Numbered from the stretch's first letter, positions 1-8,252 are shown. The stretch is 13,538 bases of DNA from AM-1111 sp046302135 (GCA_046302135.1 JBKCIQ010000151.1:1-13538), one strand, 5' to 3'. Translations and numbers: made by a program. The notes: generated by a model from the letters alone, not told the origin.

Positions 1-117
1 TGGAGCTCACTTAGTGGGCTTACTTGGAATTTGCATCAAGTCAGGAAGAAGAGTTCAAAAAATTAATCTCTCAGTCTCCGCAGAATAGTTAGGTGTAAAA
101 TCCGGACTTTTTTAATT

Positions 118-801
118 TCATATCCTTATTCCAATCACGCACACATCATCCACCTGTTCCAAATCTCCTTTCCAATTTTCAAACTCTGATTTGAGTTTGC
201 TTCTCTGTTCAGCGAGTGGAAGATTTGCGTTGGCGAGTAATAGTTCGTTGAGTTGCTTGTATTTGAATTTCTTTCCTTTTGGCCCACCGAATTGGTCTGG
301 ATAGCCATCTGTGTATAGATAAATTATGTCACCTTTTTGATGCTCTATTGTGAAAAGTTCAAAGGTTTGTTTTCTTTCGCCAACACCAACGGGCATACGG
401 TCATTCGAGAGTTCAATTAATTCGTGTTTACGAACCAAAACCGGAGCATTGTTGGCTGCAGCATAAGTAATCATTCCACTTGATTTATCCACACACAAAA
501 GGATACCATCAAACCCATCTTTTTGACCTTCTTTGGAAATAGTTTCCGTTAATTTTTTTCTCACAAATTCAAATACCTCATTTGGCTTTTCAATTCCTTT
601 TTCATTAATGGCTTCACCCAAAAATCCAATATTCAATAAACTCATAAATGCTCCCGGTACTCCATGGCCTGTAGAATCACATACTGCCAAATAGAATTTT
701 TTATGCTCTCCGCTCCCTACAGTTGTTGCCCAGTAAAAATCTCCAGATACCACATCCTTTGGATTAAAAAAAGTAAAATGATCGTTCAGGTTTTGTTTCA
801 A
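118..801 (-). CDS. SpoIIE-type (PP2C-like) serine phosphatase domain, C-terminal half of a split sensor
   Basis: This encodes a complete SpoIIE/PP2C phosphatase domain, expected to remove phosphate from serine or threonine of a cytoplasmic partner, classically a STAS anti-sigma-factor antagonist; no such partner is in the window. Visible metal-site motifs are SGDFYW (Asp21), CDSTGHGVPGA (Asp42), a YTDGYPDQ segment, and QVDDVCVIGI at the C-terminus. The only usable start in this frame is TTG at 799-801, just before the domain. The frame is open back to 1113, where it meets an in-frame TAA ending the TPR gene, and the 802-1113 stretch encodes a membrane helix and coiled coil. I therefore read it as the C-terminal half of a TPR-TM-coiled coil-SpoIIE protein; whether it is translated alone is doubtful. 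Its last 68 coding bases nearly match the end of the upstream propeller gene. Domain call is firm, gene boundaries are not. Confidence 0.85.
   Translation of the reverse strand: MKQNLNDHFTFFNPKDVVSGDFYWATTVGSGEHKKFYLAVCDSTGHGVPGAFMSLLNIGFLGEAINEKGIEKPNEVFEFVRKKLTETISKEGQKDGFDGILLCVDKSSGMITYAAANNAPVLVRKHELIELSNDRMPVGVGERKQTFELFTIEHQKGDIIYLYTDGYPDQFGGPKGKKFKYKQLNELLLANANLPLAEQRSKLKSEFENWKGDLEQVDDVCVIGIRI
131..198. repeat. 68-bp near-identical repeat, copy 1 (3' end of SpoIIE gene)
   Basis: Matches 2167-2234 in direct orientation with one mismatch (154 versus 2190). Both encode the C-terminal SpoIIE stretch LKSEFENWKGDLEQVDD and the VCVIGI end. Such identity at DNA level between paralogues otherwise diverged suggests recent duplication or gene conversion. 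Confidence 0.85.
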
Positions 802-1113
802 AAATTCCTCATGTGCAAGAAGCGTATACTGGATACGCTTCGCGTAATTAATTGAGTCAAGTATTTCTTTTTGCTTTTCTTCAATTAGATGTTTTTGATT
901 TTGTGTTTCTTTTTCCTTGTTTTCAATGATTATCTTTTGATTTTTTGTAATCGTGTACCGTCTGAAAACTATAATTGTAAAAATTATTAGTGCAAATAAT
1001 AATAAAAGTGTTGAAACAATAATCAGTTTCTGTCTTTTCTTCTCTTCAATTTGCTTTATTTTGTTTTTCTCCTCCTCAAGTAATTTTTTTTCATTTTCAA
1101 ATTTCCCAATTAA
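802..1113 (-). other. In-frame membrane helix and coiled-coil segment between TPR and SpoIIE halves
   Basis: Reading the minus strand from 1113 to 802, in the frame of both neighbours, gives 104 codons without a stop. They encode a charged stretch beginning LIGKFENEKK, a membrane helix (KLIIVSTLLLLFALIIF..., about 1029-960), then a Glu/Lys/Gln-rich coiled coil ending in DSINYAKRIQ. The propeller gene carries the matching DSINYAERIQ just before its own SpoIIE domain. No ATG, GTG or TTG occurs in frame here, so the segment has no start of its own. It is exactly the linker expected between TPRs and a SpoIIE output domain, which argues that the two flanking frames were one gene. Confidence 0.8.
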
Positions 1114-1116
1114 TTA
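1114..1116 (-). other. In-frame TAA interrupting a TPR-TM-coiled coil-SpoIIE reading frame
   Basis: The stop of the TPR frame lies in the same frame as the downstream helix, coiled coil and SpoIIE coding sequence: ...KKKNTH-stop-LIGKFENEKK... . A single base change (CAA or GAA to TAA) would account for it, and would restore a protein of about 679 residues counted from the GTG at 2157. Confidence 0.75.
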
Positions 1117-2145
1117 GTGTGTGTTTTTCTTTTTATTTTCATTGAAATATTTGTCTTCGATTGAATCAGCTTCAAGTCTTGCCAAGTATGCAAGATTGTA
1201 CTGTTTCAAATTAAAAAATGCAGATTCTTGATCTTTTAGAATAGTAAGTTTAACCCAGTGATCATTGTTGTTTTTTGATTTATTAATTTGGTCAGATGTA
1301 TCTAAATATAAAAGCGCAGTTTTAAAATCGCCTTTATTTAAGTAATAGCCCCCCACCATACAATAATTGCCAGCGATTTCTTTGTATTGTTTCCTTTTTT
1401 TTGCTATTTGTAAAGCTTTCTTGTAATAGTAACCTGCTTTCTCAATGCTATCCGGGATATTAAAGTAGGTATTTCCTAGCATACTGTAGCTAACTATGAG
1501 TGAGTTCGTATCTTTTAATTCTTCGTATAATTTGATTGCTTTGAACTTGTAATAGAATGATTTTTCGTCATCTTCTGTCATTAAAAGACCTCCGATATTC
1601 ATATAGCAAATTGCTAACATATTTTTATCTCCAGACTTTTCAGCAAAATCAATTGATTTATAACGGAAATTCAGTGCTTTTTTGTATTCATTTATACTGG
1701 AATAAACTCCGGCAATATTATTGTATGTTGATGCTAAACCAAGAAAATCGTTTGTACCTTCAATTAATTTTAAACTTTTAATGTTATAGATTAGGGCACT
1801 GTCACCATTAAATTTTCCTATTAATCTGTAAGATTTTGCTTCTAAAAATTTCGAACCGGATTTCTTTGCGAAATCTAAAGCTTTATATCCCAACTTTAAT
1901 GCATCATCTTTATTGCTTTTCCCTATCTGAAATGTATGTTTGTAAAGCGCTTCAAAACGAACAGAATCTGATAATTTAATGTTATTGAATTTTTCAAGTA
2001 AAGAGTCTTGATTTGATGGAAAATAAATAGAAACACAAAAAAAAATCAGCAAAAGAGAAAATAGAAACTTTAACATATATGTTTTAAAATAAATTTTATC
2101 AATACTTAAATTAAATATTTTGTGTTTAAATTTTTTCATGTTCAT
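1114..2145 (-). CDS. Tetratricopeptide-repeat sensor protein, ends at an in-frame TAA
   Basis: A protein of about 343 residues: basic N-terminus, hydrophobic signal or anchor segment (MLKFLFSLLLIFFCVSIYF, near 2076-2020), then degenerate TPR helices to the end, with cores such as ASTYNNIAGVYSS, YKKALNFRYKSIDFAEKSGD, YYYKKALQIAKKR and IAGNYCMVGGYYLNKGDFKTALLYL. TPRs mediate protein contacts; in Bacteroidota this layout normally continues into a membrane helix and a cytoplasmic output domain. Here the frame stops at TAA (1114-1116), but the same frame then runs on into such a helix, a coiled coil and a SpoIIE domain. Start choice is uncertain: ATG at 2145 is used here; a GTG at 2157 would overlap the upstream stop as GTGA; ATG at 2076 would give a normal-length signal peptide. 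No clear ribosome binding site helps. The tight junction implies cotranscription with the propeller gene. Confidence 0.8.
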   Translation of the reverse strand: MNMKKFKHKIFNLSIDKIYFKTYMLKFLFSLLLIFFCVSIYFPSNQDSLLEKFNNIKLSDSVRFEALYKHTFQIGKSNKDDALKLGYKALDFAKKSGSKFLEAKSYRLIGKFNGDSALIYNIKSLKLIEGTNDFLGLASTYNNIAGVYSSINEYKKALNFRYKSIDFAEKSGDKNMLAICYMNIGGLLMTEDDEKSFYYKFKAIKLYEELKDTNSLIVSYSMLGNTYFNIPDSIEKAGYYYKKALQIAKKRKQYKEIAGNYCMVGGYYLNKGDFKTALLYLDTSDQINKSKNNNDHWVKLTILKDQESAFFNLKQYNLAYLARLEADSIEDKYFNENKKKNTH

Positions 2146-2153
2146 CGTAAATA

Positions 2154-5100
2154 TCACACTTTAATCCCAATCACGCACACATCATCCACTTGTTCCAAAT
2201 CTCCTTTCCAATTTTCAAACTCTGATTTGAGTTTTTGATGTTGTTCATGCATTGATAACATTGAAATAGAAATTAAAAATTCTTTTAGTTGTGTGTATTT
2301 ATATTTTTTGCCTTTCGTTCCGCCAAACTGATCGGGCATACCATCGGTGAGCGAATAAATTAAATCTCCTTTTTGTAAATCAAATTCATGTTGGGTGAAT
2401 GGATTTTGGTCTTTGTCGTGTTTACCAACCGGCATCTTATCGGGTTTTAATTCGATGAGTTCATTTTCTCTGATTATCCAGATTGGGTTGTTGGCCGCGG
2501 AGTAAGTAAGTTTTGTTTTTTCTTTGTTCAGTATTATTAACGAACAATCCATCCCGTCTTTACCTCCTTCTTCACTTCCGTCTTTTTTCAAGCGGTTAAT
2601 AATTTCAGTACGTGTATAATTTAATATTTCTGATGGTGCAGTCAATTTTTCTTTGATGGCAAGTTCTAAAGAAGAAATATTTAAAATACTCATTATTGCT
2701 CCCGGAACTCCGTGTCCTGTTGAATCGGCGCAAGTATATGCGAAGTTTCCGTCTGATAATTTACTTGCCCAATAGAAATCACCGCTAACTACGTCTTTAG
2801 GTTGAAAGAAAACAAAGTAATCCTTCAAGTTTTCATTGAGTAATTCTTTTGTAGCCAAAAAACTTCTTTGAATTCTTTCTGCATAATTGATGCTGTCTGT
2901 AATTTCTTTGTGTTTTTCTTGAATCAGATTTTTTTGTTCAACTACCTCAGCTGTTCTTTCTTCAACGGTTTTTTCCAAAATTTCTTTTTCACTTTTTAGT
3001 TTTCTTTCTCTCCACCTAATAAAAAATATTAGAGAGCTAATTATAATTATTGTATAGGTGCCATATGCCCACCAAGTGCGCCACCAAGGCGGATGAATAA
3101 TAAAAGAATATTCAAAAGTTTTGCTCCATTTGTTTGCCGAGCCGATTGCTTTTACTTTAAATGTGTAATTCCCAAAGGGGATGTTTCTGTAATCGGCTTT
3201 GTTTTCTGAGGTTAAATTACTCCAATCAATATCCAGGCCTTCAAGTTTGTATTGATATTTAATTTTGTGTGGAGCATACCAATCAATGGCGCTGAAATGA
3301 AAGGTTAGGTGGTTTATATCAAATGGCAATTCTAGATCAATAGGGTAATTATGAAATCTGGCTACATCACTAAACTTTATTCTTTTTAAGTCTGAAGAAA
3401 AGGCTGAACTATCCATTTGAATATTGTTGTAGTCAACAAAATTTTCCTGCAAAAAAATATTTTCTAATTGAATTTTAGGTGCTTTTTCATTGATTTTAAA
3501 TTCATTCAAATTCAACATTGTTAAGGCTTTTCCGCTTCCCCACCAAATACGATTTTTGCTATCTAGTAAAATTGAATTATCATAAAAGGTTTCTACTTTT
3601 AGACCATCTTCCTTGTGAAAATGAGTAAATTCATTTGTTTGATAACGAAAAAAGTTTATGCCTTTATCAGTACCTACCCAAATACCTACCTCAGACGGTA
3701 AGCTTTTGTTTTCTATGATAGACGCAACGTTGTTATTACTTAAGCCCTCTTTTTCAGTATAATGCGTAAAACTTTTGCCATCGTATTTAGTTACCCCCCC
3801 ACCAGCAGTACCAAACCAAAGGTTTTCACTTTTATCTTCAAAAATGGAAAAAATGTAATTTTCACTTAAACCCTCATTTTTGGTATAAAAAGTAAAGCTT
3901 TTTCTATCGTATTTAATTGCTCCACATCCTGATGTTCCAAACCATAGATTTCCTCTCTTATCCTCTGAAATTGGGCCGATGAAATTACTACTTAAACCAT
4001 CCTTTTCTGAGTAATTTAAAAAGCTTTTGCCATCGAAGAGATATATTCCGCTTGACGTGCCAAACCAAATTTTTCCAAACTTATCTTCATATATACTCCT
4101 TACTGAACTATTTTTGAGTCCATCTATCTCCTTAAAATTGGTAAATGTTTTTCCATCAAAACGGGATACACCTTCTCCTGAGGTGCCGAACCACAGGTTT
4201 CCACTTTTATCTTCTAAAATAGAAAAGACAACATTACTGCCAAGGCCCTCTTTTTTAGTATAATTAGTAAAACTTTTACCATCGTATTTACAAACGCCTC
4301 CGCCAGATGTTCCTAACCAAATATTTCCATTTTTATCTTCAACGATAGCCCTTATTACATAATAACTTAAACCTTCTTTTTCGGTATAATGAACAAAGCT
4401 ATTCCCATTGTATTTACATACCCCTCCGCCAGAGGTTCCAAACCATAAGTTACCACTTTTATCTTCTAGAATTGGTAATACGTGATTACTACTTAAACCT
4501 TCTTTTTCTGTAAACTGCGTAAAGCTTTTAATAAGGTCTTTTTTATTTTTCCTTAGGTCTTGTTGATTGTGTTGATATAGATTTGTTTTATTAATGATAT
4601 CATCAATACAATTCCCGTCATATTTATTTACTCCACCTTTGTTAGTTCCGAACCATAAGTTTCCGGATTTATCCTCTAAAATGGACCTAACGTAATTACT
4701 GCTTAGGCCTTCCTTTTCGGTATAATTCATAAAATATTTAATAAGATCTTTTTTACTTTTTGTAAGGTCTTTATTTTTGTGTTTATATAAATTAGTCCCA
4801 TTAATAATGTCATCCACACAATTCCCATTATATTTACTAACCCCTCCTCCATATGTTCCGAACCAAATGTTTCCGCTTTTATCTTCAAAGATGGATCTTA
4901 CATCATTATTTCCTAAACCCTCTTTTTCGGTGTAATTGGTAAAGCTTTTCCCATCAAATTTACTTACCCCTCCACCAGAAGTTCCGAACCACAGGTTTCC
5001 GCTTTTATCTTCTATGATGGACCAGATGTTATTGTTACTTAAACCCTCATTGATTGTATAATGTGTAAAGCTTTTGTCAATTTCCTTTTTATTTTTCTTG

Positions 5101-5933
5101 AGGTCTTGTGGCTTGTGTTTATATAAGTTTGTTCCATTTATTATATCATCAACACAATTTCCATTGTATTTAATTACACCAGTACCGCCATTGGTGCCGA
5201 ACCACAGGTTTCCGCTATTATCTTCTAAAATAGCCAAAACTACATTACTTAAGCCCTCTTTTTCAGTATAATGCGTAAAACTTTTGCCATCGTATTTAGT
5301 TACCCCCCCACCAGCAGTACCAAACCAAAGGTTTCCTCTTTTGTCTTCAAATATAGACCAAACGTAATTATTACTTAAACCCTCATTTTTGGTAAAACAA
5401 GTGAAGCTTTTTCCATCATATTTACTTACACCGCCACCAGTTGTTCCAAACCAAAGGTTCCCGCTTTTATCTTCTAACATTGATAAGACGTAGGAGGAAT
5501 TCATACCCTCATCTTCATCAAGGTATTGAATGTTACATATAGCAGCATCTTTCATTCTGAAAGGCAAAGCGGATATAGGTTTGGGTTGTTTCGCTATGAA
5601 AGGACTGTCTTTTGCAACAACAACTTTTGGTAAAGAAAAAGTATCTGTTCCTGGAGTTATTACTCTTGGTTTACCGGCTACAACTACTTTGGGTTCTCCG
5701 GCTATATGCACATTTAAGTTGGTGGGTACCACTTTAGGATTTCCTGCAGGAACTTTTTTGAGCTTACTTTCATCAACAGGAATCACTTTAGGTTCAGCCA
5801 TACTATCCTTGGGTACTACATACCCTTTGGCTTCAACCACTTTTAGTTCGTGCGTGTTTGTACTCTCCTCTTTGTTTTTATTGCAGGAAGAAATAAAACA
5901 TATCAGCAGTAGGTATATAGCGTATTTTTTCAT
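2154..5933 (-). CDS. Propeller/Y_Y_Y sensor with SpoIIE phosphatase output (1259 residues)
   Basis: A large membrane sensor. Order: lipoprotein-type signal peptide (ISSC, Cys17); a low-complexity segment (about 46-107) with repeated PKVV/PKVI units; 14 propeller repeats (about 140-810) of the form ILEDKSGNLWFGT..GGV.KYDGKSF..YTEKEGLS, enough for two seven-bladed propellers; a Y_Y_Y domain (about 881-946); one membrane helix (about 955-975) after PPWWRTWW; a coiled coil (about 978-1020); and a SpoIIE domain (about 1042-1259) with SGDFYW (Asp1052), CADSTGHG (Asp1070), LTDGMPD (Asp1197) and VDD near the end. In hybrid two-component sensors the same front end feeds a histidine kinase; here it feeds a phosphatase. 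The inferred role is sensing a periplasmic or surface ligand and dephosphorylating an unknown cytoplasmic partner. ATG at 5931-5933 directly precedes the signal peptide. It overlaps the downstream TPR gene. Confidence 0.93.
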   Translation of the reverse strand: MKKYAIYLLLICFISSCNKNKEESTNTHELKVVEAKGYVVPKDSMAEPKVIPVDESKLKKVPAGNPKVVPTNLNVHIAGEPKVVVAGKPRVITPGTDTFSLPKVVVAKDSPFIAKQPKPISALPFRMKDAAICNIQYLDEDEGMNSSYVLSMLEDKSGNLWFGTTGGGVSKYDGKSFTCFTKNEGLSNNYVWSIFEDKRGNLWFGTAGGGVTKYDGKSFTHYTEKEGLSNVVLAILEDNSGNLWFGTNGGTGVIKYNGNCVDDIINGTNLYKHKPQDLKKNKKEIDKSFTHYTINEGLSNNNIWSIIEDKSGNLWFGTSGGGVSKFDGKSFTNYTEKEGLGNNDVRSIFEDKSGNIWFGTYGGGVSKYNGNCVDDIINGTNLYKHKNKDLTKSKKDLIKYFMNYTEKEGLSSNYVRSILEDKSGNLWFGTNKGGVNKYDGNCIDDIINKTNLYQHNQQDLRKNKKDLIKSFTQFTEKEGLSSNHVLPILEDKSGNLWFGTSGGGVCKYNGNSFVHYTEKEGLSYYVIRAIVEDKNGNIWLGTSGGGVCKYDGKSFTNYTKKEGLGSNVVFSILEDKSGNLWFGTSGEGVSRFDGKTFTNFKEIDGLKNSSVRSIYEDKFGKIWFGTSSGIYLFDGKSFLNYSEKDGLSSNFIGPISEDKRGNLWFGTSGCGAIKYDRKSFTFYTKNEGLSENYIFSIFEDKSENLWFGTAGGGVTKYDGKSFTHYTEKEGLSNNNVASIIENKSLPSEVGIWVGTDKGINFFRYQTNEFTHFHKEDGLKVETFYDNSILLDSKNRIWWGSGKALTMLNLNEFKINEKAPKIQLENIFLQENFVDYNNIQMDSSAFSSDLKRIKFSDVARFHNYPIDLELPFDINHLTFHFSAIDWYAPHKIKYQYKLEGLDIDWSNLTSENKADYRNIPFGNYTFKVKAIGSANKWSKTFEYSFIIHPPWWRTWWAYGTYTIIIISSLIFFIRWRERKLKSEKEILEKTVEERTAEVVEQKNLIQEKHKEITDSINYAERIQRSFLATKELLNENLKDYFVFFQPKDVVSGDFYWASKLSDGNFAYTCADSTGHGVPGAIMSILNISSLELAIKEKLTAPSEILNYTRTEIINRLKKDGSEEGGKDGMDCSLIILNKEKTKLTYSAANNPIWIIRENELIELKPDKMPVGKHDKDQNPFTQHEFDLQKGDLIYSLTDGMPDQFGGTKGKKYKYTQLKEFLISISMLSMHEQHQKLKSEFENWKGDLEQVDDVCVIGIKV
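2167..2234. repeat. 68-bp near-identical repeat, copy 2 (3' end of propeller-SpoIIE gene)
   Basis: Partner of 131-198, one mismatch over 68 bases, direct orientation, about 2.0 kb apart. Recombination between the two copies would delete the TPR gene and leave a hybrid SpoIIE end. Confidence 0.85.
3735..3825. repeat. 91-bp perfect direct repeat within the propeller gene, copy 1
   Basis: Identical to 5244-5334. It encodes most of one propeller repeat (LWFGTAGGGVTKYDGKSF... to EGLSN) in repeat 12. It includes a run of seven C on this strand (seven G in the coding strand). Confidence 0.9.
5244..5334. repeat. 91-bp perfect direct repeat within the propeller gene, copy 2
   Basis: Identical to 3735-3825 and 1509 bases away, encoding the same stretch in propeller repeat 2. 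The distance is a multiple of three, so exchange between copies would keep the frame and remove or add about ten blades. Confidence 0.9.
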
Positions 5934-5984
5934 GCTGAATAAAATTAGATAATTAAATCAAAACAAATTAAAAATAGCGCCAAC

Positions 5985-6016
5985 AAAAAAGAAAACCCCG
6001 GCTTATTGCCGAGGTT
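5985..6016 (-). terminator. Intrinsic terminator after dsbD
   Basis: The minus strand reads AAACCTCGGC-AATAA-GCCGGGGTTT followed by TCTTTTTT. This is a ten-base-pair stem with one mismatch, a five-base loop and a T-rich tail, 29 bases past the dsbD stop and before the propeller gene. It separates the two minus-strand units. Confidence 0.9.
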
Positions 6017-6044
6017 TCGTATGTATGCTTTCTATTTTTGTTTA

Positions 6045-8165
6045 TCATTTAGAGTAAAATTTCCTTATTCCCGCTCTTAACCAACTTGCAAATTTTTTAG
6101 GGTCTTTCTCTGTTTCAATTGTGCCTTCGCTTGCATTGCTCTCGTCATGATTTACCAATACATACTGAGGCTGTGAGCTCGCGTTGTATTTTGTTGTTTG
6201 CATAAAGGCCCATTTGTCTCCTATAGTTGAAAGTGTTCTGTTCTTTCCGTACCAGAAAACTTCTTTTTGTTCTTGTTTTGGCAAATCAATCTTACTGTCA
6301 ACGTATAGCGAAACAATTACTACAGAATCTTTCAGCATGGGTAATACTTCGTTGCTTATCCAGACTGTAGATTCCATCAAACGGCAATTTACACATGCTT
6401 TACCTGTGAAATCAATGAATAAAGGTTTATTTACCAGTTTTGCATATTTGAGTGCCCCTTCATAATCATCTTTGAAGAGTTTAATGTCCGGTGAAGGACC
6501 AACTACCATTGTATTTTCGAGCGCAGCAGCTTCTCCGTTCACAACTACATTTGCAGAGGACGTTGCTACGTTGGAGCCATGATAACCTACACCATGAGGT
6601 GATTCAGCGTAATTGTGAGGAGGTGGAAATGACGAAATGATCTTTAGTGGTGCTCCCCAAAGTCCGGGTATCATGTAAATGGTGAATGATGCAAAAAAGG
6701 TGGCCCATAAAATTCTTCCCACAGAAAGATGTGAAGGAGGATCATCGTGTGACGTTCTGAAAACGCCAAACAGGTATAATGTCAATCCTCCAAATATTGC
6801 AACCCATAATGATATGAATACTTCTCTCGTGATCCATCCCCATTCATTCACATTGTCTGCATTCGCAAGGAATTTTACTGCAAGCGCAAGCTCTATAAAT
6901 GCAATGGTAACTTTGAAAGTTGTCATCCAACCTCCGGATTTTGGTAATGACTTCAACATTGAAGGGAAGAATGCAAAAAGCATAAATGGCAAAGCAATTC
7001 CTAAACCAAATCCGGTAAATCCGGCAAAAGGACACAAATAACTTTCACCGGATGCTAACGTTGAAAGTAATGGTCCAAGAAATCCTGCAGTGCATGAAAA
7101 TGAAACCACAACGAGTGTAAGCGCCATGAAGAAAATACCCATTAAACCACCTTTATCAGCTTTAGCATCAAGTTTGTTTGCCCATGATGCGGGAAGTGTT
7201 ATTTCAAACAGGCCAAAAAATGAGAGCGCAAAAATTACAAAGAGTAAAAAGAAAAATAAGTTGAGGTAGGTGTTGGTTGCAATGTTACTAAGTGCCGAAG
7301 GACCAAAAATAATTGTAATGAGCATGGTTGGAACAACGAATGAAACAATAATGGATATTCCATAAAACATAGAATCTCTGATTGCGGCCGCCCTGGATTT
7401 TGCTCTTTTAAGAAAAAAAGAAACCGTTAATGGAATCAAAGAATAAATACAAGGCATCAGCATAGCACCAAAGCCTGCGGCCAAACCTAAAAAGAATTTT
7501 TGCCATGCGTTGCAATCTTCTGTAGCCTTAGCAGGTTTTATTTCAGTTGCAGATTTTTGATCTGTAACGGGAGTTTTAACGTCAGGGATGTTAGGTGTTG
7601 ATGGAGTAGTGCTGAATTTTTTTGTGGTATCAACAGTGGTAGTTGTTAAAGTTGTTGCTGATTTATTTTCTGACTGCTGTTTACCCATACAAGATTCAGA
7701 CCCCTGTGGCATATCAAAGGTGAAACTTTCAGCAGGAGGAAATTTACATTGTTCGTCTGTGCAAACCTGATACTCGTAAGATCCTGTGATTTTTATTTTT
7801 GAAGCACTCTTAAGTTTTACTCTTTGTGTGAAAGATGCTTTACCAACAAAATAAAGTACTTTCATTTCAAATACCTTATCCATTTCCTCTATGGGTTTAC
7901 TTTCTTTGGTCGGGCCTACCAGTTCATATTCCGAACTTTTTTTGAAAGTAATTTTGGTTGGGTTGGGTCCGTCTTCACCGGCCTTCTTCATGCTGTACAT
8001 GTGCCAGCCTGCATCGATCTTAACATTAAATACTAGATCATACTCACATTCATTGACTTTTTTTATTTCCTGCGACCACTGAGTCATGAGTTGTTGGGCA
8101 GGTAGTTGTACCGATATAAAAAAATACGATAGCAACAGTACAAATGAAATTTTAAACTTAATCAT
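6045..8165 (-). CDS. dsbD: Thiol:disulfide interchange protein DsbD (cytochrome c biogenesis TM type)
   Basis: DsbD passes electrons from cytoplasmic thioredoxin across the inner membrane to periplasmic thiol proteins. All three modules are present in 706 residues. A signal peptide (about 1-23) precedes the N-terminal periplasmic domain with the cysteine pair in VCTDEQC (Cys135, Cys140). A Thr/Pro/Lys-rich linker (about 165-215) follows. The membrane domain has roughly eight helices (about 223-506) with MPCIYSLIPLTVSFF (Cys239) and SFSCTAGFLGP (Cys358) as the intramembrane pair. The C-terminal thioredoxin-like domain carries GKACVNCR (Cys591, Cys594). It is longer than the Escherichia coli protein (about 565), mainly from the linker and extra loops near 470-560. 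ATG at 8163-8165 begins the signal peptide. It stands alone, with a terminator downstream and a divergent gene upstream. Confidence 0.95.
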   Translation of the reverse strand: MIKFKISFVLLLSYFFISVQLPAQQLMTQWSQEIKKVNECEYDLVFNVKIDAGWHMYSMKKAGEDGPNPTKITFKKSSEYELVGPTKESKPIEEMDKVFEMKVLYFVGKASFTQRVKLKSASKIKITGSYEYQVCTDEQCKFPPAESFTFDMPQGSESCMGKQQSENKSATTLTTTTVDTTKKFSTTPSTPNIPDVKTPVTDQKSATEIKPAKATEDCNAWQKFFLGLAAGFGAMLMPCIYSLIPLTVSFFLKRAKSRAAAIRDSMFYGISIIVSFVVPTMLITIIFGPSALSNIATNTYLNLFFFLLFVIFALSFFGLFEITLPASWANKLDAKADKGGLMGIFFMALTLVVVSFSCTAGFLGPLLSTLASGESYLCPFAGFTGFGLGIALPFMLFAFFPSMLKSLPKSGGWMTTFKVTIAFIELALAVKFLANADNVNEWGWITREVFISLWVAIFGGLTLYLFGVFRTSHDDPPSHLSVGRILWATFFASFTIYMIPGLWGAPLKIISSFPPPHNYAESPHGVGYHGSNVATSSANVVVNGEAAALENTMVVGPSPDIKLFKDDYEGALKYAKLVNKPLFIDFTGKACVNCRLMESTVWISNEVLPMLKDSVVIVSLYVDSKIDLPKQEQKEVFWYGKNRTLSTIGDKWAFMQTTKYNASSQPQYVLVNHDESNASEGTIETEKDPKKFASWLRAGIRKFYSK

Positions 8166-8244
8166 GATTTTATGTAATTATGTTTTTTAAAGTTAATCAA
8201 TTGGTTTGTGATAATTGCAAGCGATATTAGGTCTAGGTAGAGTG

Positions 8245-8252
8245 CAAAATTA
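8245..8252 (-). promoter_or_regulatory. Candidate -7 box for dsbD
   Basis: The minus strand reads TAATTTTG, a full match to the Bacteroidota TAnnTTTG box, about 80 bases before the dsbD ATG. A weak upstream element TTTC lies 16 bases further up (8269-8272), a poor -33 match, so this is tentative. Confidence 0.45.

Larger units (their letters stand above)
3506..5516 (-). repeat. Fourteen tandem propeller repeats (two-component regulator propeller type)
   Basis: Fourteen units of about 42 codons, each centred on (N)(L/I)WFGT..GGV.KYDG and ending in EGLS.N. Repeats 3, 5 and 6 are longer because each carries an insert of about 29 residues. The last two units are degenerate (GIWVGT, RIWWGS). Confidence 0.9.

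Noticed and set aside
2..92. Two short open stretches on the plus strand at the left edge (ending TAG at 86-88 and at 90-92), possible tail of a convergent gene.
   Set aside because: Both are under 30 codons, compete with each other, and carry no recognisable motif; the sequence is too short to decide.
3506..5516. CRISPR-like or satellite array suggested by regular repeats.
   Set aside because: The repeats are coding, in frame, about 126 bases long and encode propeller blades; there are no unique spacers.
5530..5952. A 140-codon plus-strand frame opposite the start of the propeller gene.
   Set aside because: It is a shadow of the repetitive PKVV-rich coding segment on the minus strand, with no upstream signals.
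6679..7041. A 120-codon plus-strand frame within dsbD.
   Set aside because: It is antisense to the DsbD membrane domain, whose conserved cysteines and helices are intact.
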